Positions 32,112 to 40,905 are shown, numbered from the stretch's first letter. The stretch: 64,000 nt of DNA from Spartobacteria bacterium (GCA_021325495.1 JAJPGZ010000010.1:62001-126000), one strand, 5' to 3'. Translations and numbers: made by a program. The notes: a model not told the origin generated them from the sequence alone.

Positions 32112-33029
32112 TCACTTCGCCTCACGACGAGCAACCCACATGGAATGTTCTCGTGAAATAGCGGTCTCGGCATCATTCACGAATCTTGCGAGCTCCTCGT
32201 CGGTGGTCACGTACGCGCCGCGCGCAGCGTTCAACGACAATTCCTGCGCTGCCAAGGCGTAAGCCTGAGCGAGCTCTTGATAGCGCTTCAATTGACCCCA
32301 TGCCACAGCGGCCGATGCAAGAGTACTGAATACAGCAGGTGCCCTCCATGGAAATAGCGGAAAAATCGCTAGAAGAATCGCTGCGATCCCGGCGATGCTT
32401 TGGAACAGAATTAGTAATGCAAACCAAACGTTTCGACGCCTGCGATTCTTGCCAGACTCGTTAGAGTACCAGGCTTGCTGCTCGTTCACGCGCTGCGAAA
32501 GATAGACGTCTCGCCTCACACCCGTAGCCGAGCCTCGTGTTCCCGTCATGAACTCAGTGACTTGATCACCTCCCGTATCTTGAGTGGAAAGCACGGGCGC
32601 GAGGTGTTTGTTCTCATTCAACAATTCCTGCAGCGCACTGGTGAATCGAGCGACGGCTTCTTTGGAATCTAGCTCAAGCGGAAATGGATCGGCGCCGCAC
32701 ACGAATTTCCACGTTAGCGACTTTGCTGACTCCGCAACGGCTCGCCCAGAATACCAGACACGCTCCCAGCGAAATGTCCCGAGAACGATGGTCGTTCCGA
32801 GTGCAACGAAGAAAAAGATCGCCGCCAAGACTTGAACTGTTTGCTTGGCTTGAAAACCAGTGAAGACAAGCGAACCAACAAATGCTCCGAGCAGCAACAG
32901 TACTAAATTGATTGCAAACCAAGTGACGTACCAACGCTGGCCGGATTGAGATGCGTCATCAGCGCTGCGATAGATCTGTGGAAAATTATCACGTTCGAAA
33001 TCTTTTACCCTGAAGCGTCGCCACAACAT
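32112..33029 (-). CDS. SLATT/DUF4231-like membrane protein, predicted pore-forming effector
   Basis: The 305-residue protein has two pairs of membrane segments: about 36-58 and 64-84, then 201-226 and 230-246. The C-terminal pair is preceded by a basic stretch (SGKNRRRRNVWFALLILFQS) and followed by an amphipathic helix (LKRYQELAQAYALAAQELSLNAARG), the arrangement of SLATT/DUF4231 proteins. SLATT proteins are predicted to open pores when a nucleotide second messenger is made. It is last in an operon after two TIR-type genes, 5 bp behind the second. Effector role inferred from family and context. Confidence 0.75.
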   Translation of the reverse strand: MLWRRFRVKDFERDNFPQIYRSADDASQSGQRWYVTWFAINLVLLLLGAFVGSLVFTGFQAKQTVQVLAAIFFFVALGTTIVLGTFRWERVWYSGRAVAESAKSLTWKFVCGADPFPLELDSKEAVARFTSALQELLNENKHLAPVLSTQDTGGDQVTEFMTGTRGSATGVRRDVYLSQRVNEQQAWYSNESGKNRRRRNVWFALLILFQSIAGIAAILLAIFPLFPWRAPAVFSTLASAAVAWGQLKRYQELAQAYALAAQELSLNAARGAYVTTDEELARFVNDAETAISREHSMWVARREAK

Positions 33030-33034
33030 CTTTG

Positions 33035-33430
33035 TCAGGCAACCAAGCGTCGCATCGTGGCGACGATCTCGTCGATATACCAGCCAATACGCGGGTGACC
33101 TTCGAGTGCGGCTGGGTAATATTTGATTCTTCCATCGCTGTACAGCCAGACGCCCATAATCGGCTTATCCAATTCCAGAGCGGTTCTCAGCTCCCAATCC
33201 ACCCAATCACTCAGATAGGTGCTCGGACCATATAGGCACATTGTTAGACTAGAGCCGCTGATTTTCGGTGCGATCTGTCGCTTTATGTAATCTGCATTGG
33301 CGCTGTTGTAGGGAACCTTTACTGAGTAATCGGCGAATTCGAGATCGAAGTTTTTGTTCTTCGCTTGTCCCCGAAACAGGTTAACCAGCTCCAAGTCCTC
33401 TTCGACAAAGCTTAAAAATGTTCGGATCAT
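33035..33430 (-). CDS. TIR-like (DUF1863/ThsB-type) domain protein
   Basis: Its 131 residues are almost entirely one TIR-like domain: MIRTFLSFVEEDLELVNLFR at the start (beta-A and following loop), IKRQIAPKISGSSLTMCLYGPSTYLSDWVDWELRTALELDKPIMGV in the middle. The WxxxE catalytic motif is intact (Trp76, Glu80), so NAD-cleaving or signal-producing activity is plausible, as in Thoeris ThsB. It lies 9 bp after the other TIR gene and 5 bp before the SLATT gene. Confidence 0.8.
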   Translation of the reverse strand: MIRTFLSFVEEDLELVNLFRGQAKNKNFDLEFADYSVKVPYNSANADYIKRQIAPKISGSSLTMCLYGPSTYLSDWVDWELRTALELDKPIMGVWLYSDGRIKYYPAALEGHPRIGWYIDEIVATMRRLVA

Positions 33431-33439
33431 AAATTAGCT

Positions 33440-33985
33440 TTAATAACCACGGATCCATTTCCTCAGATGTCTGGCGGTATTCGTATGGTGGTCGTAAACC
33501 ATCCAAACATCTTGCTCATATCCTTCCAGTTTTCCCCAGACAACGCGATTATATAACCCGAGATATTCTTGCTCCACCCATCTCGTTTCCAAAACCGTTT
33601 CGATCACCGGAAAAAGTGCGACTGACGACGGGCTCTTTTGGCCGTCAGCAAGTCCAAGCTCCCATGGAATCCACACGCTCCCTTTGCTGTTTGGTGACAC
33701 GAGGAGTACGAACCGCTTCATGTCACGTACGGTATCGCGAAGTACCTGCGCGGTCTCGACAGAAGGAGGATCGGGAAGCCGATCATCGCCAAGATCAACA
33801 TATACATTCGCACCATGGTTTTTCAGCACCAGCGTAACTCCTGGGACCAACTCGTTGTCCTTTGAAGAGTGCGAAAGAAAAGTATCTTTATCAGCCTTCG
33901 ATGCGGCTGCACTTTTGATCGCGCGTTGTTCCTCGAGCGACTCAACGAATCCCTTCGCTTCCCTGAAGGTAAGATAGTTTGGCAC
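33440..33985 (-). CDS. TIR-domain protein
   Basis: This is the first gene of the operon, 181 residues. A helical N-terminus (1-32) precedes a TIR domain: DTFLSHSSKDNELVPGVTLVLKNHGANVYVD, then FVLLVSPNSKGSVWIPWELGLADG with the WxxxE motif (Trp105, Glu109), then VALFPV. The putative catalytic Glu is present, so it may be an NADase making a cyclic ADP-ribose-type signal. The tail ends HLRKWIRGY. With a second TIR-like protein and a SLATT effector it suggests a signalling defence system with two different TIR enzymes or sensors. Confidence 0.8.
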   Translation of the reverse strand: MPNYLTFREAKGFVESLEEQRAIKSAAASKADKDTFLSHSSKDNELVPGVTLVLKNHGANVYVDLGDDRLPDPPSVETAQVLRDTVRDMKRFVLLVSPNSKGSVWIPWELGLADGQKSPSSVALFPVIETVLETRWVEQEYLGLYNRVVWGKLEGYEQDVWMVYDHHTNTARHLRKWIRGY

Positions 33986-34031
33986 TCACCGTGAAGTTAC
34001 CCGAACGTCGACCGGCGCGTCGAGTGAGCAA

Positions 34032-34688
34032 TTATTCGCCAATAAGCGGTGCGATTTCCGTAAGATCGACAAGTACGTTGTGAGCGGCTGTTTCGTAATC
34101 GCGCGGATCGACGAAGCGGCGGTCGGGAATGGCGGCGACGCGCATTCCGGCGGCTTTGCCGGCGGCGACGCCGGAGAGTGAGTCTTCGATGACGAGACAT
34201 TCGTTAGGCGCGAGGCCAAGCTTTTCGGCGGCACGGAGGTAGATGTCGGGATGCGGTTTGCCGCGTTCGATTTCGTCGCCGGTGATAATGACCTCGAAGT
34301 ATTTCGTTAGTAGATGTCGATCTAAGAAAGGTCGCGCGGATGCGCTAACCGAGCTCGTGGCGACGGCCAAGCGCATTTTCATGTGACGCAATTCTTCCAA
34401 GACTTCTTTCACGTGTGGAAACAAACCGATCTTGTGCGCGAAGAAGTCGGTCGCGATTTCGCCGCGGCGTTTCATCATTTCTTCCGTCGGCGCCGAGATG
34501 TTGAACGTCTTTTTGTAAAACTCGATCGCGAGCTGGTAGTTCACGCCGAGCACTTCGCGATGATGTTCGCCGCGATATTTTACTCCGTATTCGCCTAACA
34601 ATTGGGCGTCGATCTCGTCCCAAGTCGGCTCGGAATCGGCGAGGACGCCATCGAGATCGAAAATGACAGCGCGAATTGGTGGGGACAT
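34032..34688 (-). CDS. HAD-family phosphatase/phosphomutase (beta-PGM-like)
   Basis: The 218 residues include motif I VIFDLDGVLADSE, motif II VATSSVSASA, the Lys in GKPHPDIYLRA and motif IV VIEDSLSGVAAGKAAGM. The ending of motif IV (EDSxxG) is the beta-phosphoglucomutase/sugar-phosphatase pattern. It probably acts on a phosphorylated sugar; the substrate is unknown. One AAGATCGACA copy (34,062) and one near-copy (34,315) lie inside it. Confidence 0.85.
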   Translation of the reverse strand: MSPPIRAVIFDLDGVLADSEPTWDEIDAQLLGEYGVKYRGEHHREVLGVNYQLAIEFYKKTFNISAPTEEMMKRRGEIATDFFAHKIGLFPHVKEVLEELRHMKMRLAVATSSVSASARPFLDRHLLTKYFEVIITGDEIERGKPHPDIYLRAAEKLGLAPNECLVIEDSLSGVAAGKAAGMRVAAIPDRRFVDPRDYETAAHNVLVDLTEIAPLIGE

Positions 34689-34698
34689 GATTTTCGAC

Positions 34699-34761
34699 TG
34701 TAGCGGCGGTCTCTGACCGTCGATATTATTTTAGTTTCGGCGGTGAGACACCGCCGCTACA
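34699..34761. repeat. TGTAGCGGCGGT...ACCGCCGCTACA hairpin element
   Basis: Twelve-base perfect outer arms (34,699-34,710 and 34,750-34,761) enclose further partial pairing (GTCTCTGACCG against CGGTGAGAC). It lies between the divergent HAD and membrane-protein genes. It may be a mobile non-autonomous element of the REP/MITE type. Confidence 0.75.
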
Positions 34762-34774
34762 AACAAGATCGACA

Positions 34775-35293
34775 ATGGAACATGAAGAATTTCTCGTCGG
34801 CATCGCGCAAGTGGCGGTGACGTTGGCGGGATTTTCCGGATTGGTCATCGCCATTCGTGGCGCGCCGTCGAGTGAATGGCACGCGCGCGACATCTGGTCG
34901 TTGTCGTGGATGTTCGGGACGACTTTCGGCGCGTTGTTCCTCTCGCTCCTGCCGGTCGTGCTCGGCTCGTTTCGACTGGAGGATGAGATCGTCTGGCGAA
35001 TCTCGAACGCGGTCATGTCGATCTTCGTGGTCGTTTTCACGGTGTGGATGTTGATTTGGGGACATCGACTAACCAAAGCGGGACATCCGCCGCGCGTTCG
35101 CTACTTCCCCACGATGGCGCGTCTGCTCCTGCTCGGTTCGGGAATTTGCGGCGCCGGACAGACGCTCGGCCTTTTTCCAAACGCCGGGACGGGATTTTTT
35201 TTCTCCAGCCTGGTCGCGTGTCTGTTAGTCGGAGCGTTTTCGCTGGTGGTGTTCATGGTCGTGTTCGCGCGCGCAGCCACGCGGCGGCGATAA
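34775..35293 (+). CDS. Unknown multi-pass membrane protein (172 aa)
   Basis: Four or five membrane segments are evident: VAVTLAGFSGLVIAI, MFGTTFGALFLSLLPVVLG, AVMSIFVVVFTVWMLIWG, MARLLLLGSGICGAGQTLGLF and LVACLLVGAFSLVVFMVVF. The start ATG is directly preceded by an AAGATCGACA copy (34,765-34,774). The family is not recognised, and no neighbour is clearly linked. Confidence 0.7.
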   Translation: MEHEEFLVGIAQVAVTLAGFSGLVIAIRGAPSSEWHARDIWSLSWMFGTTFGALFLSLLPVVLGSFRLEDEIVWRISNAVMSIFVVVFTVWMLIWGHRLTKAGHPPRVRYFPTMARLLLLGSGICGAGQTLGLFPNAGTGFFFSSLVACLLVGAFSLVVFMVVFARAATRRR

Positions 35294-35354
35294 GTCCGCG
35301 CAAATCGATTCGACTTTCGCTCGTCAATACGCGTGCGTAATCTGCGATTGACTC

Positions 35355-36899
35355 ATGAATGACGCCGCTGATCAGCAGCAGACGAACCCCTTGCGCGAAG
35401 GCCTAACGAGTCGCGCAGTGCCGCAGCCGTGCGCCATCGTCATCTTCGGCGCGACCGGCGATCTGACCCATCGTAAGCTCATGCCGGCGGTCTATAATCT
35501 CGCAGCCGATGGCGAATTGCCGCCCGCGGTCGTGGTGATCGGTTTCGCGCGGCGGCCGAAGTCGGATGACGAATTTCGCAAGGAAATGGAGGAAGCGACG
35601 CGGAAATTCTCCCGGCAAAATGTGCGCGACGAGATTTGGGGAACGTTTTCGCAATCGATTTTCTATCACCAAAGTGAGTTCGGCGATGCGGCCGGTTACA
35701 AGTCGTTAGCCGAACGACTTGATAAGATCGACAAGGAACGGGGCACGCGCGGCAATCGCCTTTTCTATTTCGCCGCCGGGCCGGACCAATTCGAGACCAT
35801 CCTGAAAAATTTGAAAGATGCGGGATTGAATCGCGCGAAAGACGGAGGCTGGGCGCGCGTCATCATCGAGAAACCGTTCGGCACCGATTTGAAATCGGCG
35901 CGCGAATTGAACCGCATCGTGCACGAAGCGTTCGATGAAAGTCAGACCTACCGCATCGATCACTTTCTCGGCAAAGAGACCGCGCAAAACATTTTGGTTT
36001 TGCGTTTCGCGAACGCGATTTTCGAGCCGCTCTGGAACACGCGTTACATCGACCACGTCCAGGTCACCGCCGCGGAAACGCTCGGGGTGGAAGGCCGCGC
36101 CGGCTACTACGAGACCGCGGGCGCGATGCGCGACATGGTGCAAAACCATTTGCTGCAATTGCTCTGCCTCATCGCGATGGAACCGCCGACCGATCTTCGC
36201 GCCGACAGCATTCGCGATGAAAAAGTGAAAGTCGTTAGGGCCTTGCGACGAATCCTGCGCGAGCAGGTCTCGCTCGACGTCGTGCGCGGCCAGTACGCGG
36301 CCGGCGCGATCAACGGCAAACCGGTCCCGGGTTATCGCGAAGAAGAGAAGGTCGATAAAAGATCGACAATCGAAACGTTCGTCGCCTTGCGCATTAAGAT
36401 CGACAATTGGCGCTGGGCCGATGTGCCGATTTACATGCGCGTCGGCAAACGTTTGCCGAAATCAGCGACCGAAATCTCGGTGCATTTCAAAAAAGCGCCC
36501 GCGGTCCTGTTCAACAAGGAGGCGATCACGCTCGATCAAAACGTTCTCGTCGTTCGCATTCAACCGGACGAGGGAATTTCGTTGCGGATGATGGCGAAAA
36601 TTCCGGGAACGAGTTTGCGGATCGAACCGGTGAAGATGGATTTTCATTACGGGACTTCGTTCGGCAAGGCGAGTCCGGAGGCGTACGAACGTTTGCTCCT
36701 CGACGCCATGAGCGGCGACGCCACGCTTTTCGCGCGTCACGACGAGGTCGAGGAAGCATGGGCTTTCGTCGACCCGATCGAAGAAGCGTGGCACGCGAAG
36801 GACGCGCCCGAACTTTATTTTTATCCGGCCGGTTCGTGGGGACCGGAGGAAGCGGACGAGTTGCTTGCGCGCGATGGTCGCGCCTGGCGCCGTTTATAG
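35355..36899 (+). CDS. zwf: Glucose-6-phosphate 1-dehydrogenase
   Basis: NADP-dependent oxidation of glucose 6-phosphate to 6-phosphogluconolactone, entry to the oxidative pentose phosphate or Entner-Doudoroff pathway. The 514 residues show the NADP motif IVIFGATGDLTHRKLMPA (about 28-45), the active-site stretch YRIDHFLGKETAQN, and the conserved EPLWNTRYIDHVQVTAAE. Length and motifs are normal. It is followed by opcA, an OpcA-type assembly/activator protein, the usual partner. Three AAGATCGACA copies (35,724, 36,359, 36,396) are inside the gene. Confidence 0.96.
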   Translation: MNDAADQQQTNPLREGLTSRAVPQPCAIVIFGATGDLTHRKLMPAVYNLAADGELPPAVVVIGFARRPKSDDEFRKEMEEATRKFSRQNVRDEIWGTFSQSIFYHQSEFGDAAGYKSLAERLDKIDKERGTRGNRLFYFAAGPDQFETILKNLKDAGLNRAKDGGWARVIIEKPFGTDLKSARELNRIVHEAFDESQTYRIDHFLGKETAQNILVLRFANAIFEPLWNTRYIDHVQVTAAETLGVEGRAGYYETAGAMRDMVQNHLLQLLCLIAMEPPTDLRADSIRDEKVKVVRALRRILREQVSLDVVRGQYAAGAINGKPVPGYREEEKVDKRSTIETFVALRIKIDNWRWADVPIYMRVGKRLPKSATEISVHFKKAPAVLFNKEAITLDQNVLVVRIQPDEGISLRMMAKIPGTSLRIEPVKMDFHYGTSFGKASPEAYERLLLDAMSGDATLFARHDEVEEAWAFVDPIEEAWHAKDAPELYFYPAGSWGPEEADELLARDGRAWRRL

Positions 36900-36925
36900 A
36901 TGTCGATCTTAACGCAAATCAACAT

Positions 36926-37010
36926 GCCATCCCGAGTGCAGCGAGCGATCTCTCGACACAGACAATGTCAGCCTTTGCCGAGAGATCCTTCGCATTCGCT
37001 CAGGATGACA
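36926..37010. repeat. CATCC...GGATG hairpin element, copy 2
   Basis: CATCCCGAGTGCAGCGAGCG and CGCATTCGCTCAGGATGA are imperfect complementary arms, with inner GATCTCTCG/CGAGAGATC arms. It fills the zwf-opcA gap and is related to 26,638-26,734. It could attenuate transcription from zwf into opcA. Confidence 0.65.
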
Positions 37011-37021
37011 TCCCGTTGAAT

Positions 37022-38077
37022 ATGCCCATCACCGAAAGTTACTCGTTAGGCCAGGAAGTCGAGATCGGCCAGATTGAGCGCGAGCTGAAAAAACTTTGGA
37101 CCGATGGCGAAGGCGCGATGACGCGCGCGTCGCTCGTCAATCTCGCGGTTTACAGCGAAGAGCCGGGCTCGCTCCCGCAAAACACGAAACTCATTTCGCA
37201 GCTGACCGAAAATTCCGCCTGTCGCGCCATCGTTATCGCCGCCGATCGCAAGGCAAAACAAAACCACGTCGCGGCGTGGATCAGCGCGCATTGCCATGTC
37301 AACCGCGCCGGCAGCAAGCAAGTTTGCTCGGAACAAATTTCGTTTTTGCTCGAAGGCGCTTGCGCGGATTTGCTGCCGAACATCGTCTTTTCGCATCTCG
37401 ATTCCGATTTGCCGTTTTATCTTTGGTGGCAAAGCGAACTGCGCGATCCGATGGGCACGCAATTGTGGGCGTGGGTCGATCGTTTGATTTACGACAGCCA
37501 AACCTGGCGGAATTTCGGCGAGCAACTGCGTTTGATCGAGAGCGCGCAGAACGAAGCGCGCCAACGCGTCGTGCTCTGCGATTTGAATTGGACGCGACTC
37601 GACAAAATTCGCGCGGCCGTCGCGCAATTTTTCGATCACCCGGCGTCGCATCATCATTTCAGCGAAATGAAAAGTGTGACCGTTTGTTTTGCGCCCGGGT
37701 TTAAATCGACGGCGATTCTTTTGATTGGCTGGCTCGCCGCGCAATTGAATTGGAGAACGGATCAGCAATCGATGAACGGCAGTTGTCGATTTCTCGATTC
37801 AAATAAGCGCAAGATCGACATCGAACTGCGCGAGCAATCCGGGCCGCCGGTCGGGGAGGTCGTTCTAAATTCGGAAACGGCGCAGTTCGTCGTGAAACCG
37901 GCGGAATGCGGGGATCTGCTCGAAGTCTCGCGACACGGCGCCAACGAAGCGGCGCTGCCGCAAATGCTCCCCGCCCAAAACAACGACGTGGTCGCGTTAA
38001 TGAGTCAGGAGCTTTTGCGGGGCGGCCCGCATCGCGTTTACGTTCGCGCCGTGAATTCGGTTCGCGGACTTCTATAA
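37022..38077 (+). CDS. opcA: OpcA-like glucose-6-phosphate dehydrogenase assembly protein
   Basis: I start at ATG 37,022 (MPITESYSLGQEVEIGQIE), since the longer frame is antisense to or overlaps zwf. The 351-residue protein has the OpcA pattern: IERELKKLWTDGEGAMTRASLVNLAVY near the start, ISFLLEGACADLLPNIVFSHL and DLPFYLWWQSELRDP in the middle. OpcA is a redox-responsive activator or assembly factor of Zwf in cyanobacteria and actinobacteria. Here it lies directly downstream of zwf, as expected. Confidence 0.85.
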   Translation: MPITESYSLGQEVEIGQIERELKKLWTDGEGAMTRASLVNLAVYSEEPGSLPQNTKLISQLTENSACRAIVIAADRKAKQNHVAAWISAHCHVNRAGSKQVCSEQISFLLEGACADLLPNIVFSHLDSDLPFYLWWQSELRDPMGTQLWAWVDRLIYDSQTWRNFGEQLRLIESAQNEARQRVVLCDLNWTRLDKIRAAVAQFFDHPASHHHFSEMKSVTVCFAPGFKSTAILLIGWLAAQLNWRTDQQSMNGSCRFLDSNKRKIDIELREQSGPPVGEVVLNSETAQFVVKPAECGDLLEVSRHGANEAALPQMLPAQNNDVVALMSQELLRGGPHRVYVRAVNSVRGLL

Positions 38078-38096
38078 CTCGCGAAAAAGCCTCGGA

Positions 38097-39170
38097 GTGT
38101 ACGACTTTTGCTCTGGGGTTAGGCCGGACATGCGTCAGCGTGACTTCTTTGCCTTTTGCACAGGACTGAAGCCGGTCGAATTGCGGGCTATCGGCGAGCT
38201 TTCCTGGGTCCGTCATTTGAATGAGGGCGAGCAACTTTATGCCCCGGGCGAACCGGGGAACGCGCTCTACATCGTCAATCGCGGCGCGGTCCAGGCGAGT
38301 TGGACCAGCCGGCGCCAGCGCACTAAATCGGTTCGTCTCGGTCGCGGTGAAATTATCGGCGACATCGAAGTTTTTTGCGACATCCGGCGCACGCAAACGG
38401 TCCGCGCGATCGAGACCGCGAGCCTGCAATGTTTTCCACGCAACAACTTCGCCGAACTGCTGCGGCGCGTTCCATCGTTCTACCGCTTTTTGTGCGAGCA
38501 AATGGCCGCGCGCCTTGTCGCCGAACGCGAGGTCGCGGCCGAATTTGACGATTCGCTCGAGCTCACCGGTTCGATCTCGAATTTCGACCTAACGACTATT
38601 CATCAGACGATCATGAGCTCGGGACAAACCGGCGAGCTCACGATCAAACACGAAAACGGCGAAGTGCTGGGCGCGTTTTATTTCGAGAACGGACGTCCGA
38701 CCACGGCGCAATTCCAACATCTCACCGGCGACGAAGCGTTTTGGCAGTTGTTCCTGAACGATCATCTCACGGGAACATTTTCCTTCGCCGCCGGCGAACC
38801 CGCCCTCACCGCTTCGATCACCGCGCCGATAGCCGGCAAGGGCGATCTTCTCATTAACGCGCTGCGATATCGGGACGAACTTGAGGCGTTGAAGCGCGGA
38901 CTGGATGGCCACAGCCGCAAGTTGCGCGTGCGCGCCGAAACGCTCAGTTGGACGGACGATGCGCCAGCGGAGTTACGAACGCTGGCGGAAACCATTTGGA
39001 AATTGCTCGTGCGCGCGCCGAAAACGATCACGGAAATTTACGGTCAATGCTCGGTCTGCGAATTGAAAATTTTTCGCGTCGTGGCCGAGCTTCTTTACCG
39101 CAAGCAACTCGCCTTTGTGGGTTCCTCCACCGACCCCGCGCCGATGGTGCCGGAGTTGGTCGAGGGCTAA
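38097..39170 (+). CDS. Cyclic-nucleotide-binding domain protein with DUF4388 (PATAN-like) domain
   Basis: The reading frame opens at 38,097; ATG 38,130 (MRQRDFFAFCTGLKPVELR) is also a possible start. Residues about 10-130 form a CNB beta-barrel (LNEGEQLYAPGEPGNALYIVNRGAV, LGRGEIIGDIEVFCDIRRTQTVRA). Residues about 165-260 match DUF4388/PATAN (TIHQTIMSSGQTGELTIKHENGEVLGAFYFENGRP). The C-terminus is helical and winged-helix-like (ELRTLAETIWKLLVRAPKTITEIYGQ). It is probably a cytoplasmic signal-integrating protein. It follows opcA by 19 bp and may share its transcript. Confidence 0.8.
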   Translation: MYDFCSGVRPDMRQRDFFAFCTGLKPVELRAIGELSWVRHLNEGEQLYAPGEPGNALYIVNRGAVQASWTSRRQRTKSVRLGRGEIIGDIEVFCDIRRTQTVRAIETASLQCFPRNNFAELLRRVPSFYRFLCEQMAARLVAEREVAAEFDDSLELTGSISNFDLTTIHQTIMSSGQTGELTIKHENGEVLGAFYFENGRPTTAQFQHLTGDEAFWQLFLNDHLTGTFSFAAGEPALTASITAPIAGKGDLLINALRYRDELEALKRGLDGHSRKLRVRAETLSWTDDAPAELRTLAETIWKLLVRAPKTITEIYGQCSVCELKIFRVVAELLYRKQLAFVGSSTDPAPMVPELVEG

Positions 39171-39199
39171 GCGCGCACGGCATCTGCTTTTCCCGAGGT

Positions 39200-39481
39200 A
39201 TGCTGGAACGAATCACGCCAGTCCGGCTCGGACTAAGATCGACAATCGCCATTCTGGTCGGTTGCGCGTTACTCAGCGGCTGCAGTTATGCCACGACGCA
39301 AGGGCGGCAACAGATGGCCTACGCTCGTTACGTCAAAAAATTCAGCCACAAACGCGTGACGAAACAGCCGAAGGTCAAAAAGTGGAAAATGCCGCTCACG
39401 CCTCCGTCGCAACCGACCATCAGCTCGGGCGTAAGCGATTCGCCGCAATCGGTCAGGTCCGGCGAAAGTACCAATAATTAA
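39200..39481 (+). CDS. Small lipoprotein (93 aa)
   Basis: ATG 39,200 starts a peptide with a lipoprotein signal: VRLGLRSTIAILVGCALLSGCSYA (lipobox LLSGC). The mature part is basic and then Ser/Pro-rich (RYVKKFSHKRVTKQPKVKKWKMP). An AAGATCGACA copy (39,235) encodes RSTI within the signal peptide itself. The stop overlaps the converging thioesterase gene by 4 bp. Function unknown. Confidence 0.6.
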   Translation: MLERITPVRLGLRSTIAILVGCALLSGCSYATTQGRQQMAYARYVKKFSHKRVTKQPKVKKWKMPLTPPSQPTISSGVSDSPQSVRSGESTNN

Positions 39482-39864
39482 CGGCGCTGCACCGGAATCG
39501 GCTTCCCGTTTTCGTCGATCGCGACGTAGATGAAAACCGCGCTGGTCACGCGCACTTCTTCGTCGCTCATGAATCGATTCACCCACACTTCCACCGGAAT
39601 GCGCATCGACGTGCGCCCGACTTTTTCCAGCCGCGCATAACACGCCACCGTATCGCCGACGTGCACCGGTTGCAGAAACGACATCTGCTCGATCGCGACC
39701 GTGACCACGCGCGCCTTCGCGATCTTCGAGGCGAGGATCGCGCTTCCGAGATCCATTTGCGCGACTAACCAACCGCCGAAAATATCGCCGTGCCGGTTCG
39801 TGTCTTTCGGCATCGCGATCGTTTGAATGACGAGCTCGCCGCGCGCTTGATCGACATCTTTCAT
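39478..39864 (-). CDS. Acyl-CoA thioesterase (YciA-like hot-dog fold)
   Basis: The 128 residues match the hot-dog acyl-CoA thioesterase family: LVIQTIAMPKDTNRHGDIFGGWLVAQMDLGSAILA (catalytic Asn/Asp in the first helix), VVTVAIEQMSFLQPVHVGDTVACYARL, and SMRIPVEVWVNRF. It probably hydrolyses acyl-CoA in the cytoplasm. It stands 20 bp downstream of queA on the same strand. Confidence 0.88.
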   Translation of the reverse strand: MKDVDQARGELVIQTIAMPKDTNRHGDIFGGWLVAQMDLGSAILASKIAKARVVTVAIEQMSFLQPVHVGDTVACYARLEKVGRTSMRIPVEVWVNRFMSDEEVRVTSAVFIYVAIDENGKPIPVQRR

Positions 39865-39883
39865 TCGCGCGCAGGATAACGCG

Positions 39884-40852
39884 TCACAAGATCAACATGC
39901 AATCACCGTAACTGTAGAAACGGTAGCGCTCGCGAATCGCTTCGGCGTACGCGCGCAAAACAAATTCACGATCGGCGAACGCGCTCACGAGCATGAGCAA
40001 TGTCGAGCGCGGCAAATGAAAATTCGTTAACAGCGCATCGACCACGCGAAACTCGAACGGCGGATAAATAAAAATGTTCGTCTCCCCTTCCCGCTCACCC
40101 GCACCGGCGAAAGTTTCCAACACGCGCACGACGGTCGTCCCGACCGCAATCACGCGCTGGCAGTTGTCGATCTTGCGCGAAGCGTCGTCCGAAATCGCGA
40201 ATCGTTCCGCATGCATCTTGTGCTCGACGATGTTGTTGCTGTGCACCGGCCGAAATGTTCCCGGCCCCACGTGCAGCGTGACAAATGTGTGCGGCAACTC
40301 GCGCAAAATCTCCGGCGTGAAATGCAATCCGGCGGTCGGCGCCGCGATTGCGCCCGGTTCGCGCGCGAAGACGGTTTGATATTGCGCAAGATCGAGCGCG
40401 TCGCTCTCGCGTTTCATGTACGGCGGCAACGGCATCGACCCGCCTTCGAAAAGATCGACATCTTCATTCAACGCGACCACGCGCTCGCCGTCGGACAAAA
40501 TTTCCTCCACTCGCGCCTCCACATTGTCGATCTTCACCGTCGCGCCCACGCGCATCTTTCGTCCCGGCCTAACGAGACACTTCCACCGCTTCGGCGCCAT
40601 CTTCTCGAGAAACAAAAACTCAATCGCGCCGTCATCCGAAAACTTCCGCGCCGTCAACACGCGCGTGTCGTTCAAAACGAGCAAATCGTCCGCGCGAATG
40701 AAATCCTTCAGCTCGCCAAACTTTCGGTGCTCGATCGTTTCGTTCGCGCGATGCAGGACCATCATGCGCGATTGATCGCGCTGCGAGAGCGGACGGGTCG
40801 CGATCAACTCGCTGGGCAATTCGTAATCGTAATCGCTCAAGCGCAAGCTCAT
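39884..40852 (-). CDS. queA: S-adenosylmethionine:tRNA ribosyltransferase-isomerase
   Basis: The penultimate step of queuosine synthesis: transfer of the ribosyl moiety of SAM to 7-aminomethyl-deazaguanine in tRNA. I start at ATG 40,852 (MSLRLSDYDYELPSELIA). Conserved blocks: LLVLNDTRVLTARKF, YQTVFAREPGAIAAPTAGLHFT, LHVGPGTFRPV, GTTVVRVLETFA and TNFHLPRSTLLMLVSAFADRE. The 322-residue length is normal. Three AAGATCGACA-family copies (40,165, 40,451, 40,525) encode KIDN, DVDLF and KIDN. Confidence 0.96.
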   Translation of the reverse strand: MSLRLSDYDYELPSELIATRPLSQRDQSRMMVLHRANETIEHRKFGELKDFIRADDLLVLNDTRVLTARKFSDDGAIEFLFLEKMAPKRWKCLVRPGRKMRVGATVKIDNVEARVEEILSDGERVVALNEDVDLFEGGSMPLPPYMKRESDALDLAQYQTVFAREPGAIAAPTAGLHFTPEILRELPHTFVTLHVGPGTFRPVHSNNIVEHKMHAERFAISDDASRKIDNCQRVIAVGTTVVRVLETFAGAGEREGETNIFIYPPFEFRVVDALLTNFHLPRSTLLMLVSAFADREFVLRAYAEAIRERYRFYSYGDCMLIL

Positions 40853-40905
40853 CCCCACATCATCAAAACATTTGCGGCTGTGCGCAAAATTTCTCATCAT
40901 GCGCC

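Larger units (their letters stand above)
32074..34031. other. Small defence island (TIR / TIR-like / SLATT)
   Basis: Three tightly spaced leftward genes lie between glyA (ends 32,073) and a HAD gene (ends 34,032). The 2.0-kb block has no AAGATCGACA copy (about 3-4 expected at core density) and more AT-rich, less codon-biased text than its neighbours. No flanking repeat or integrase is visible, so the boundaries are only those of the neighbouring genes. Confidence 0.55.

Noticed and set aside
32074-34031. Lack of the word as proof that the TIR block is foreign
   Set aside because: Only 3-4 copies are expected in 2 kb, and core gaps of similar length exist (51,952-53,975; 37,821-39,234), so this alone is weak evidence.
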